Assembly: GCF_014287675.1 (NCBI RefSeq)
Contig: NZ_JACOPQ010000009.1
Span: forward strand, 62,001-126,000
Reading direction: 5' to 3'
DNA from: Lawsonibacter faecis
Lineage (GTDB): Bacteria; Bacillota; Clostridia; Oscillospirales; Oscillospiraceae
Length of the DNA stretch: 64,000 nucleotides
Below, piece after piece: positions 25,760 to 34,411 of the stretch; within the stretch, counting starts at the first letter, position 1; every line of letters starts with the position of its first letter. The position numbers and the translations under genes are program-made. The notes below the pieces were generated by a model that ran no database searches, was not told the DNA's origin, and saw only the letters and a program-made list of their open reading frames with translations.

Positions 25760-28303
25760 ATGCAGCCGACACTCTGTTCCAGATGTCACAAAAATGTAGC
25801 CGTTATCTTCATCCAGAAGATCGAGGGCAGCGAGACCAAGAGCGAGGGTCTCTGCCTCAAGTGCGCCAAGGAACTGGGCATCAAGCCCGTGGAAGATATG
25901 ATGCAGAAGATGGGCATCAGCGACGAGGACCTGGACGGCCTCACCAACGAGATGCTCTCTGCCTTCGGCGGCGCCGAGGGCATGGAGGGCCTCGCCCCTC
26001 AGGACGAGGACGGCGACGAGGACGAGGACGACGAGGGCCGCACCGCCACCTTCCCCTTCCTCAACAAGCTCTTCGGCGGCGCGCAGGGCGACGCTCCCAC
26101 GCCTCCCGAGCGCGGCAAGGAAAAGGAATCACCCCGCGAGGAGAAGAGCGGCAAGGGCGAGCGTGCGCCGAAGCGGAAATTTCTCGAGAACTACTGCATC
26201 TCTCTGACGCAGAAGGCCGCGGACGGAAAGCTGGACAAAATCGTGGGCCGCGATCAGGAGATCGAGCGGACCATCCAGATCCTCAACCGCCGGCAGAAGA
26301 ACAACCCCTGCCTCATCGGTGAGCCCGGCGTGGGCAAGACCGCCATTGCCGAGGGCCTCGCTCTGCGGATCTTTGAGGGCAACGTGCCCTATAAGCTCAA
26401 GGACAAGGAGGTCTATCTCCTGGACCTCACCGCCCTGGTGGCGGGCACCCAGTTCCGCGGCCAGTTCGAGAGCCGCATGAAGGGCCTTATTGACGAGGTC
26501 AAGAAGCTGGGCAATATTATTCTGGTGATTGACGAGGTCCACAATATTGTGGGCGCGGGCGACGCCGAGGGCAGCATGAACGCCGCCAATATTCTCAAGC
26601 CGGCCCTGAGCCGGGGCGAGATCCAGGTCATCGGCGCCACCACTCTCACCGAGTACCGCAAGTATATCGAGAAGGACTCCGCGCTGGAGCGCCGCTTCCA
26701 GCCCGTCATTGTAGACGAGCCCTCCATCGAGGACAGCGTGAAAATTCTTATGGGCATCAAGCCCTACTACGAGAAGTACCACTTCGTCTCCATCTCCCCG
26801 GAGATGGCCCGTCTCGCCGTCACCATGAGCGAGCGTTACATCACCGACCGGTATCTCCCGGACAAGGCCATCGACCTGATTGACGAGGCCTGCTCCGACG
26901 TCAACCTCCACAACCTGACCCTGGCCCGCCTCTCTGAGGTCACCAAGGAGCTGGACGCCGTCGCCCGTGAGCGGGACGCCATCATGGCCGAGCAGAGCAG
27001 CCGTGACGTGAAGCGTCAGGCCGACCTGAAGCAGAACGAGAGCCGCCAGGCCGAGCTGCGCCGGGAGCTCCAGAAGCTGGCCGGCGAGCACACCGCCCTC
27101 GCCGCCGCTGTGGGACAGGAGGCCGGGCTCAAGGACAACGAGCGCGAGCAGACCAAGCTCCGCCAGGAGCTCCAGGCCCTGACCGACGCGCGCCAGTCCC
27201 TCCAGGCCGAGCCCTCCGAGAACGAGTACGAGCGCCTCGCCGTCCTCAAGAGCAGGGAGCTCCAGCTCATGGAGGAGCAGGCTAAGCTGGACGCACAGAG
27301 CGCCCCGCCGCTGACGCTGGAGCATCTCGCCCGGGTCATTGAGCTGTGGACCAAAATTCCCGCCTCCTCCATTCAGGAGGCTGAGTACGCCCGCCTTGCC
27401 CAGCTGGAGAACCGCCTTAAGGAGCACATCATCGGCCAGGATGACGCCGTCAGGGCCGTTGCCGCCGCCGTGCGGCGCAACCGGGTTGGCATCGCCTCCA
27501 AGCGCAAGCCCGTGTCCTTCATCTTCGTGGGCTCCACCGGCGTGGGCAAGACCGAGCTGGTGCGCCGCCTTGCCATGGATATGTTCCACTCCCCCGAGTC
27601 TCTCATCCGGCTGGATATGTCCGAGTTTATGGAGAAGTTTGCCGTCAGCCGGATCATCGGCTCGCCCCCGGGCTATGTGGGGTATGACGAGGCCGGGCAG
27701 CTCACAGAGAAGGTACGCCGCAAGCCCTACTGCGTGGTGCTCTTTGACGAGATTGAGAAGGCCCATCCCGATGTTCTGAACATCCTCCTCCAGATTCTGG
27801 ACGACGGCCATATCACCGACGCCCAGGGCCGGAACGTGAACTTTGAGAACACCGTCATCGTCATGACCTCCAACGCCGGCAGCGACACCAAGTCCTCCGG
27901 CAGCGTGGGCTTTGGCGGCACGGCCAACGACCAGGGCCGGGAGCGGACCATGAAGGCTCTGGAGGGCTTCCTCCGTCCGGAGTTTATCAACCGCGTGGAC
28001 GAGATCGTCTACTTCAATAAGCTCAGTGAGGACAACTTCAAACAAATCGCCAAAATTATGTTGGGCGAGCTGACCGACGCGCTGCAGGAGAAGGGCATTG
28101 CCTTCCACTACGACGAGTCCCTGCTGGACCATCTGGTGAGGAGGTCCTACTCCATGACCTATGGCGCACGAAACCTCCGCCGTCAGATACAGAAGGATCT
28201 CGAGGACCCCATCGCCAACAAGATTATTGACAGCTACCAAAACCCGATTACCCAGATCAATGCCTCTTCCGACGGCGAGACCGTCCATGTGGAGACACTG
28301 TAA
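25760..28303 (+). CDS. clpE: ClpE-type AAA+ unfoldase with N-terminal zinc finger
   Basis: 847 residues. A four-Cys zinc finger (Cys6, 9, 32, 35) replaces the double Clp_N domain, as in ClpE. An acidic linker (80-95) follows. AAA module 1 has Walker A GEPGVGKT (187-194) and DEVHNIVGAGDAEG. A long coiled-coil middle domain spans about 390-545. AAA module 2 has GSTGVGKT and FDEIEKAHPDVLN, with a D2-small C-terminus. The unfoldase feeds ClpP, which is not encoded nearby. The ATG at 25760 has AAAGGAG upstream. The middle domain is longer than in Bacillus ClpE. Confidence 0.9.
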   Translation: MQPTLCSRCHKNVAVIFIQKIEGSETKSEGLCLKCAKELGIKPVEDMMQKMGISDEDLDGLTNEMLSAFGGAEGMEGLAPQDEDGDEDEDDEGRTATFPFLNKLFGGAQGDAPTPPERGKEKESPREEKSGKGERAPKRKFLENYCISLTQKAADGKLDKIVGRDQEIERTIQILNRRQKNNPCLIGEPGVGKTAIAEGLALRIFEGNVPYKLKDKEVYLLDLTALVAGTQFRGQFESRMKGLIDEVKKLGNIILVIDEVHNIVGAGDAEGSMNAANILKPALSRGEIQVIGATTLTEYRKYIEKDSALERRFQPVIVDEPSIEDSVKILMGIKPYYEKYHFVSISPEMARLAVTMSERYITDRYLPDKAIDLIDEACSDVNLHNLTLARLSEVTKELDAVARERDAIMAEQSSRDVKRQADLKQNESRQAELRRELQKLAGEHTALAAAVGQEAGLKDNEREQTKLRQELQALTDARQSLQAEPSENEYERLAVLKSRELQLMEEQAKLDAQSAPPLTLEHLARVIELWTKIPASSIQEAEYARLAQLENRLKEHIIGQDDAVRAVAAAVRRNRVGIASKRKPVSFIFVGSTGVGKTELVRRLAMDMFHSPESLIRLDMSEFMEKFAVSRIIGSPPGYVGYDEAGQLTEKVRRKPYCVVLFDEIEKAHPDVLNILLQILDDGHITDAQGRNVNFENTVIVMTSNAGSDTKSSGSVGFGGTANDQGRERTMKALEGFLRPEFINRVDEIVYFNKLSEDNFKQIAKIMLGELTDALQEKGIAFHYDESLLDHLVRRSYSMTYGARNLRRQIQKDLEDPIANKIIDSYQNPITQINASSDGETVHVETL

Positions 28304-28311
28304 AATACAAT

Positions 28312-28353
28312 AAAAGGCTCTGGGGGACCGCATGGTCCCCCAGAGCCTTTTAT
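28312..28353 (+). terminator. Strong terminator of clpE
   Basis: Perfect 18-bp arms (28312-28329 and 28334-28351) with a GCAT loop; the 3' arm ends in TTTT and continues TATT. Confidence 0.92.
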
Positions 28354-28590
28354 TGTGTCCCAATCCTTTAATCGTACAAAGTTTCCATCGGGCCGCACAT
28401 GTATATTATTGATAAATATTTGTATATTCTTGAGCATTATGAATATTTATACATTTTTTATATCAATATTGTATAGGTATTCATATTTTTCTTTGTATAG
28501 TACGTCACTGGAGTTTTTGATAAAAAAAGCCTATAATTTGCACTAGACCAGCTAAAAGCTTATATTCTATAGCGGAAGGAATGAACCCTT
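28354..28590 (+). promoter_or_regulatory. AT-rich leader of the nuclease cassette
   Basis: About 235 bp of strongly AT-rich DNA with several TATAAT-like boxes; the last, TATAAT at 28532-28537, is the best placed for the following operon. No clean -35 element is visible at 17 bp. The abrupt drop in GC directly after the clpE terminator marks the left edge of a probable transferred segment. Confidence 0.5.
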
Positions 28591-29037
28591 ATGAATCCTG
28601 CAACCATTGTTATTGACTTTTCAGAAATGCTCCTGGTCCCCCACCCGCATTCTCTCATCAATACCTACGCCGTCAATGTCTCTGCAAGCGGACACATCGC
28701 CCTTAATCAAAAATTTTACGATAAGCTCATAACGGAGATTCCCTCTTTAGCTCTTGAGTTTCGTATCCATTCTGATCGCACGCTGCTCACTATACGCTCC
28801 TCCGAACAACCAAACTATAAATTTCCAAAAGGCGGCCGCATTAAGGATCCCGCTTTTACCCGTGCTCTGGTCGAGCAGGGCATCCCTCTTCCTGCCCGAT
28901 ATGAGGTCGCTTGGAATCAGGATGCCAATGCCTGGGTTGGCCTCCTGGTTGAATCTGCGCCGGCCCCTGGAAAAACAGCGCTCTCCCAGAGTCTCACACC
29001 TCCCCCCGCTGCTTCAAGGAGAGGTAGGAAGCAATGA
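28591..29037 (+). CDS. Unknown protein, first gene of the nuclease cassette
   Basis: 148 residues, no signal or membrane segment. Residues 1-120 look like a compact alpha/beta domain (ATIVIDFSEMLLVPHPHS, ALNQKFYDKLITEIPSLALE, KGGRIKDPAFTRALVEQGIP); the tail is Pro/Ser-rich and ends basic (SRRGRKQ). I do not recognise a family. GGAAGG precedes the ATG. Its stop overlaps the next start (ATGA), so it is translationally coupled to the sigma-like gene. GC content and codon use are visibly lower than in clpE and blaR1 on either side. Confidence 0.65.
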   Translation: MNPATIVIDFSEMLLVPHPHSLINTYAVNVSASGHIALNQKFYDKLITEIPSLALEFRIHSDRTLLTIRSSEQPNYKFPKGGRIKDPAFTRALVEQGIPLPARYEVAWNQDANAWVGLLVESAPAPGKTALSQSLTPPPAASRRGRKQ

Positions 29038-29552
29038 GCACACACTTCTTTGATATACGGCAATACGCCTCCATTAGGTCATTTATTTATGATACATGCC
29101 GGCTTTTTGGGGGAAATATGGATCAGGAGGAGTGCCGAGGCGAGGCCTGGCTGGCCTATTGGGATGCGAAAATTACCTATCACAGATACGAGGGCTGCTG
29201 CGAGTGGAACTCTTATCTCTATTACCGAGTTCAGGAGGCCATAGACGAGTACCGCAGAGTACATAACCGGAATATTTCTCTGGAAAGTCCGCTTTCTCTG
29301 GATCAGCCATTGGGGGACTCCAACGAGACGCCGGGCACACTCTTTTTTCATCATCAGGGCGACTTTACCCGCGGCGTTGATTTGTGGGACTATGCCTGGC
29401 GGCTGGGGGAATGTAAGTATGCCATTCTCCGTCAAATGGCGAATAAAGAGAGCGATGTAGAAATTATGTCTAATATGTCGATGCAGCCGGAGGAGTACTA
29501 CTCTTTGAAGTATCAGCTTCGTGCGGATTTTGAGCGGTTTCTCCGCATCTAG
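29034..29552 (+). CDS. Sigma-70-like protein (region 2-type)
   Basis: 172 residues. Residues about 28-95 resemble sigma region 2: DQEECRGEAWLAYWDAKITY, then WNSYLYYRVQEAIDEYRRVH and the linker-like SLESPLSLDQPL. The C-terminal third (LRQMANKESDVEIMSNMSMQ) could be a degenerate region 4 helix-turn-helix. It may direct RNA polymerase to a dedicated promoter or act as a DNA-binding adaptor. It sits between the unknown protein and a Shedu-like nuclease, an arrangement I do not know from described systems. The ORF ends at TAG and the same frame stays open into the next gene. Confidence 0.6.
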   Translation: MSTHFFDIRQYASIRSFIYDTCRLFGGNMDQEECRGEAWLAYWDAKITYHRYEGCCEWNSYLYYRVQEAIDEYRRVHNRNISLESPLSLDQPLGDSNETPGTLFFHHQGDFTRGVDLWDYAWRLGECKYAILRQMANKESDVEIMSNMSMQPEEYYSLKYQLRADFERFLRI

Positions 29553-29588
29553 ACTTTTGACTATAATACTGATGGAGACGATGCCTTT

Positions 29589-30677
29589 TTGAAGCTTTGT
29601 GACTTTATCTTTCGCTTTAAGGCCCCTTCCTGGTGTATTACTCCTGCCGGAATCTGCCGTGTGCGCCTATTCTCCGGCCGGGGAGGGGATTTCTATGCCG
29701 TATTGACTGAACTGGATGAGAATCCATCCGTCTCAGTAACAAATGCAATTGAAAATATTCGGCGTCAGTTAATTGCCAACAAGAAAATACCGGAGGTCTC
29801 CCAGATTGTTGATCACTTTGAGGGTCCTGCCTTCTTTACCCATAAATTTGACTTAGTTACGTTTACTCCGGACGGACACCCTGAATGGCGCGGGCTCTCT
29901 CGCACACGTATAGAGGCGCTTTTGGAGTGCAGCCCGACCGAATTCGATCTGTCGACTGACAAGGACCCATGGCTTCAGGCGGAGATACGAAAGGCGCTGG
30001 ATGGTATTCCACCAATTAAAGTTTTCCAATATATAGAACCGCCGGAAATCTCAGAGCGTCGGCTGGAGATCGCAGCAAAAATGCACAGCCGGGCAGAATT
30101 AGACGAATTGGTTCATTCCAGTGCCAATGAGCAGACAATATCTGCATTTCTGAAAGAGGATCTCTCCTTTTTTTCGGAGATATATGCATCTCCAAAAGAT
30201 GAGTATATCTGTTTCTCCGAATTTCCTGTGGGCAGTTCAGGAAGGGTTGATTTTGCCGTCTTTACAGGGCGTTCCCGTATGAGTGTCTATCTGATAGAAA
30301 TTAAGGCCGCCCAGCACCATCTTCTTCGTAAAAACCATTATCAGGAGTTTACTGCCCCCATTCAGGAGGGGCGCGGACAGCTGCTCTCCCGGGAAGCATG
30401 GGTACGCTCGAACTACGAACAGTTCAGGCGCTTTGTTCACCAGGTCCGTCAGTCCGTAGTAGACGGCAAACGGCCCTACCACGCCTTTCCCGGCCCCAGG
30501 CCAAAGCTTCAGGTCGACTCTGATAAGGATATTCATCTTCATTTCATCTTTATCGGCGGGCATACCGTTGATGATTTAAAGGAAAGTCAAAAACGTCACC
30601 AAGCCGATCAGTCGCTGTACTTTCATATTGAAACAGAAACCTGGGACAGTTGGATAAAAAAACTGGAGCGCAAATAA
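29589..30677 (+). CDS. Shedu-like (DUF4263) nuclease
   Basis: 362 residues from a TTG preceded by TGGAGA 10 bases upstream; no ATG is available in frame. The N-terminal 150 residues form an unrecognised domain. The C-terminal part has the PD-(D/E)XK layout of DUF4263 proteins: helix EQTISAFLKEDLSFFSEIY (181-199), Glu211, Asp221 in RVDFAVF, and Glu237-x-Lys239 in YLIEIKAA. Shedu (SduA) proteins are single-gene anti-phage nucleases. Here it ends a three-gene cassette with low GC, closed by a strong terminator. Homing or restriction-type nuclease is the alternative reading. Confidence 0.7.
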   Translation: MKLCDFIFRFKAPSWCITPAGICRVRLFSGRGGDFYAVLTELDENPSVSVTNAIENIRRQLIANKKIPEVSQIVDHFEGPAFFTHKFDLVTFTPDGHPEWRGLSRTRIEALLECSPTEFDLSTDKDPWLQAEIRKALDGIPPIKVFQYIEPPEISERRLEIAAKMHSRAELDELVHSSANEQTISAFLKEDLSFFSEIYASPKDEYICFSEFPVGSSGRVDFAVFTGRSRMSVYLIEIKAAQHHLLRKNHYQEFTAPIQEGRGQLLSREAWVRSNYEQFRRFVHQVRQSVVDGKRPYHAFPGPRPKLQVDSDKDIHLHFIFIGGHTVDDLKESQKRHQADQSLYFHIETETWDSWIKKLERK

Positions 30678-30703
30678 TACTTGGGTTCCATCTACTTAAG
30701 CAT

Positions 30704-30749
30704 AAGGAATCGCCCGCTGCCGTAGTGACGGCAGCGGGCGATTCCTTTT
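30704..30749. terminator. Bidirectional terminator between nuclease and blaR1
   Basis: Perfect 20-bp arms (30704-30723 and 30728-30747) with an AGTG loop. The outer bases AAGGAA/TTCCTT give short U-tracts in both directions, so it serves both convergent genes. Confidence 0.9.
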
Positions 30750-30775
30750 ACGCGATTACTTCGTTATTGTCATCC

Positions 30776-33769
30776 TTAATCAAGCGCCTGCGGCGATTCA
30801 CCGAAAATCTGCTGATAACCGGTGACCTGCTCTCCGTCCACGGAGAAAAGCAGGTCGCTCACCTCCAGGGTGCCGTCCACGGCAAAGAGAATGTCCCCGT
30901 CCTTCCGGAAGGTTGCGCCCCATTTTCCCCCATCGGTCACCAGGACCACATCGGTCTCCTCAAAGGCGCGAAACCCCATCCCCTCCTCGTCCAGCGGTCC
31001 CGGCAGCAGCAGCCTGTCTCCCAGATCCCCCACCACCACGGTCATCCCCTCAGCATGGAGGACCGATGCGGAAAACCCGGGCGTCAGCGCGGGATCGCAG
31101 CCCTGCTCCGCAGCAATGCTCCAAATCCCATCCCGCCGGGCCAGAATAAACGCCGTGGGGGCATAGTAGCCGACGATGTCGTCCGGGTTCTTTCGGGCCG
31201 CGGCCACGAAGTACGCTCCATGGCGCACCATGCGCAGCAGCGTATAGTCCGGGCGCTGCGCCAGAAGGGCCTGTTCCGCCGCCGCAATTCTGTACGCCTC
31301 GTACCAGCTCTGGCCCGTCTCGCCGGGACTGGGCAGAACGTCGGGCTGCGAGCCTAAAATTTCTTGACAAATGGCCGCCATCACAGTCCCCTTCAGCCCG
31401 GTTTGACCGCCCTTTTCAAACTCCTCCATGCAGTAATCCAGAGTCGATTGGCCGTAGCAGCGCAGCTCCCGCCGGGCCCCGTCCGGGTAGGTGTCCGGGT
31501 CGGCGGTCACGCCGGAAGATGCGCATATGGTCTCCAGCAGCCCTTCAATAATGGGTTGCACATCCACATCCCAGTAGGCGACGGCCTGGGCGTAGCACTC
31601 CTGCGTCAGCTTCTCCACATAGGTCTGAGTATCCAGACGCCCGTCCGGTATGTCGCTGGGGAACCTCTCCCGGATGGAGCTCCAGTACCCTTCGCCGTCA
31701 CTGGGCTGCCAGTACTCCACGAGCCGATACTCTCCCTCGCTGTTTTTCTCAAAGGTGATCGCCACCGGCATACTGCCGCCCTGAAACGTCTCAAAGCCGT
31801 TTGGTACGTCCAGGAAGCCCAGATAATACGCCATGACATAGGCTATGGTCCGTGTTCCGCTCTCCTCGGTCTTCAGCGTCACATGGGCCTGCGTATGCAG
31901 TTCGTCATTGGCGTGCCAGCTCTGGGCCTGGAGGATGGCGTCTCCGATGCAGGCCTCCAGATCCGTGCGGTCCACGGCCGCCGAGTTTCCCTGCGCCGTG
32001 GGCGCGGCGGCAAAATTGGTCCGGTCCATTGCCCCGGCGTCCCGCAGCATCACGTCGTACTCCGCCGCCACGTCCTCCCGGGTGGCGTCATAGTTCATGT
32101 CGGAGACAAAAACGGCGTAGACGGTGTAGTCCCCGGTCTTGCCGAAGATGATCATCCCGCCGCCGTTGAAGTGCGATTCAATCTCCTCGTAGCTCCCATC
32201 CCCCCAGCTGGCCCGGAACGCGGCGGTCTCCTCCGTATAGAGGGTGAAGATATTTCCGCTGTTGGCCCCGCGGCTCTTCTGGCGGAACACCGTCCCGCTG
32301 CCGCTGCTGTCCGGCTGCGTCACATACTTCCCCTGCCAGCTCTCCGGCAGCCGCAACGTAAAGCCGTACTCCGTGTCGGTGTAGAGCGTCGTGGCCGCCC
32401 GGACAACGGCCAGCAGATCCACGCTGATGCTCCGCTCCCCGCCCAGGTGCTCCGCTCCCGGGTCGGGAAGGGCGGCGTCCAGGGTCAGTTCCGTGAGATT
32501 TTTAACCTGCCCCTCAGTAAGATTGATTATAGCGGTATCCCCCGGCTCCCAGGTCTCGCCTTCAAAGTAGTGCAGGCTCATGCCATCGCCGCCGTCCCCC
32601 ATGAACTGCCGGCCCGCAACATGAATATTCCAGTCGGATGCGGGGGCGTACCCCGCAGGAAGGACGAAGGTCAGGTTGCCCGTCTCCGGGTCGAAGGCTG
32701 CGCTGTCCTCCAGCTCCACCAGGGCGTCGAAGGGGGACAGCGGCGCGGCCGCCTCACCCCCGCTCTCGCAGGCCACCAGTGACCCCAGGGCCAGCGCCAG
32801 GACCAGCGCCGAGCAAACCAGGACCGCACCGGTGCGTTTTTTCTGGAAGAGGTTTGATAGCCGCTCCCTGAGCTGCTTTTTTCCGCTGCCGAAGCGGGTG
32901 GAGAAGGCGGGGGACGCGCCGCCCGCGGCGGTCCGGAGCAGGATCTCCCCATAGGCCCTGCGCTCGTCTGCCGGTGCGCCCCGGAGGGCGGCCTCATCAC
33001 AGCAAAGCTCCAGGTTCCGGCCCGCCTCCCGGGCCATCCACCATACCAGGGGGTTGAACCAGTGGACGGCGTTTGCCAGGAGCATCAGCCCCTTGTAGGC
33101 CACGTCCAGCCGTTTGAGGTGGCACAGCTCATGCCGCAGTACCAGCGCAGGGACCTCCTCCCCCGCCGGTAGGAGCACCACGGGCCGGAAGAGTCCCAGC
33201 ATCACCGGGGATGTCACCCTTTCCGTGACGTGCAGGTCCACCATCCTGCGGATGCCCAGCTCCCCGCGCAGACTGTCCAGCGCTCCCCTTGCCTCCGCTT
33301 TCGCCGGGGCGGAGGCACGCAGCAGTGCCCGGCGGGCCAGGGCGTAGCTGATGAGCTGATACCCCAGAAATACCGCCATGCCCGCCAGCCAGACCATGCA
33401 CAGAAGCTCCGTCAGACTGACGGTGGGCGCAGGTGTCTGGGGAACATTCGGCGTTATGGCCGGAGCGCCCCCGACGGACGCAGCGGGAGGCGCCCCCGGC
33501 GCCCCTCCCTGCCCGGCGGGGGCGGCCGGAGCGGCCGGGGCCGCCGGCAGCTCGAAGGTATAGCCGGGCGCCTCCACCGTGACGACCGGGGCGGGGAGCT
33601 GGAATTGGAACGGCAGAATGAGCCGCACCGCCATCAGCAGCCACAGCACATACATGGTGCGGGCGGCATACCGGTGGCGGATGCGCCGCCCCAGTACCAG
33701 CAGCGGCAGCAGTACGGCGCCGCAGGCCGCCGAGAGGGTGAGCATTCGCAGAAACAGCGCCTCCATCAC
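30776..33769 (-). CDS. BlaR1-family M56 metallopeptidase sensor
   Basis: 997 residues. Membrane helices about 5-25, 36-56 and 120-145, the first loop carrying an Ala/Pro/Gly-rich insert (75-118). The M56 zinc peptidase has HELCH at 213-217 and a downstream NLELCCDEAAL. A further helix near 315-335 (AVLVCSALVLALALGSLVAC) leads to a very large extracellular region of about 650 residues that is not a penicillin-binding sensor; it looks like several lipoprotein-type repeats. It should sense an envelope signal and cleave the BlaI repressor encoded upstream, which it overlaps by 4 bp. Confidence 0.88.
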   Translation of the reverse strand: MMEALFLRMLTLSAACGAVLLPLLVLGRRIRHRYAARTMYVLWLLMAVRLILPFQFQLPAPVVTVEAPGYTFELPAAPAAPAAPAGQGGAPGAPPAASVGGAPAITPNVPQTPAPTVSLTELLCMVWLAGMAVFLGYQLISYALARRALLRASAPAKAEARGALDSLRGELGIRRMVDLHVTERVTSPVMLGLFRPVVLLPAGEEVPALVLRHELCHLKRLDVAYKGLMLLANAVHWFNPLVWWMAREAGRNLELCCDEAALRGAPADERRAYGEILLRTAAGGASPAFSTRFGSGKKQLRERLSNLFQKKRTGAVLVCSALVLALALGSLVACESGGEAAAPLSPFDALVELEDSAAFDPETGNLTFVLPAGYAPASDWNIHVAGRQFMGDGGDGMSLHYFEGETWEPGDTAIINLTEGQVKNLTELTLDAALPDPGAEHLGGERSISVDLLAVVRAATTLYTDTEYGFTLRLPESWQGKYVTQPDSSGSGTVFRQKSRGANSGNIFTLYTEETAAFRASWGDGSYEEIESHFNGGGMIIFGKTGDYTVYAVFVSDMNYDATREDVAAEYDVMLRDAGAMDRTNFAAAPTAQGNSAAVDRTDLEACIGDAILQAQSWHANDELHTQAHVTLKTEESGTRTIAYVMAYYLGFLDVPNGFETFQGGSMPVAITFEKNSEGEYRLVEYWQPSDGEGYWSSIRERFPSDIPDGRLDTQTYVEKLTQECYAQAVAYWDVDVQPIIEGLLETICASSGVTADPDTYPDGARRELRCYGQSTLDYCMEEFEKGGQTGLKGTVMAAICQEILGSQPDVLPSPGETGQSWYEAYRIAAAEQALLAQRPDYTLLRMVRHGAYFVAAARKNPDDIVGYYAPTAFILARRDGIWSIAAEQGCDPALTPGFSASVLHAEGMTVVVGDLGDRLLLPGPLDEEGMGFRAFEETDVVLVTDGGKWGATFRKDGDILFAVDGTLEVSDLLFSVDGEQVTGYQQIFGESPQALD

Positions 33770-34146
33770 ATGCCCTCCTGTTCCAGTTCGTCCAGGAACG
33801 CCCGCAGCTCCTCCACGTCCTCCCGCCCCAGGTTTCCCCCGTCGTAGAGGGCGGCGGTGAAGCGCTTGAGGGAGCCGGCATAGAGCTTCCCCAGAATGGA
33901 CTTTCCCTCCGTCTCCTGGTACTCCTCACAGGAGACCAGGGGTGTGTAGAGGTTGGTCTTCCCCTCCTTCCGGCAGGCGAGGAAGCCCTTCTCCTCCAGC
34001 CGCTTGAAATAGCTGTGCAGGGCGCTGGCCGTGAGGGGCCGCTCCAGCCGCTCCAGAATCCGGGGCGCGGTGACCTCTCCCCGCTCCCCCCATACCGCCA
34101 GCATAATGTCCAGCTCCGACTCCGGCAGACGTCTGTACTCTCTCAT
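33766..34146 (-). CDS. BlaI/MecI/CopY-family repressor
   Basis: 126 residues. N-terminal winged helix (MREYRRLPESELDIMLAVWG, then SALHSYFKRLEEKGFL) and C-terminal dimerisation helices (EEYQETEGKSILGKLYAGSLKRF-type). It is a dimeric repressor inactivated by its co-transcribed membrane peptidase. Start ATG follows AAAAGGAG. Three regularly spaced dyads cover its promoter, so autoregulation is very likely. Confidence 0.93.
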   Translation of the reverse strand: MREYRRLPESELDIMLAVWGERGEVTAPRILERLERPLTASALHSYFKRLEEKGFLACRKEGKTNLYTPLVSCEEYQETEGKSILGKLYAGSLKRFTAALYDGGNLGREDVEELRAFLDELEQEGM

Positions 34147-34161
34147 CGCCGTTCACTCCTT

Positions 34162-34242
34162 TTCTGCAAATGCAGAACTTCTTCCATCCCTATTCTACAA
34201 TTGCAGAAGTCATCTGTCAACTAATTGTTTGCATTTGCAGAA
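34162..34242 (-). promoter_or_regulatory. blaI promoter with three evenly spaced operators
   Basis: Minus-strand promoter TTGACA (34215-34220), 17-bp spacer, TAGAAT (34192-34197). Three 16-bp dyads of the type TTCTGCAAATGCAGAA lie at 34162-34177 (perfect), 34193-34208 (one mismatch, covering the -10 and spacer) and 34227-34242 (upstream of the -35). Centre distances are 31 and 34 bp, about three helical turns. This differs from the TACA-TGTA core of BlaI/MecI operators. Confidence 0.85.
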
Positions 34243-34411
34243 GTTTAAATAAAATGAACCGGGTTGGTTTTCCACAGACAGGAGTTAAATGTTATGGACG
34301 GTCAGGTTCCCGGCGGCCGCGCCCCACCCTTCGGCGGAGCTGTCGGCGGTAATCCGCTGCTCAAACAACTCTTATTTGTACGAAACCCACCCGGCCTTAT
34401 CCGCTTTCTTC

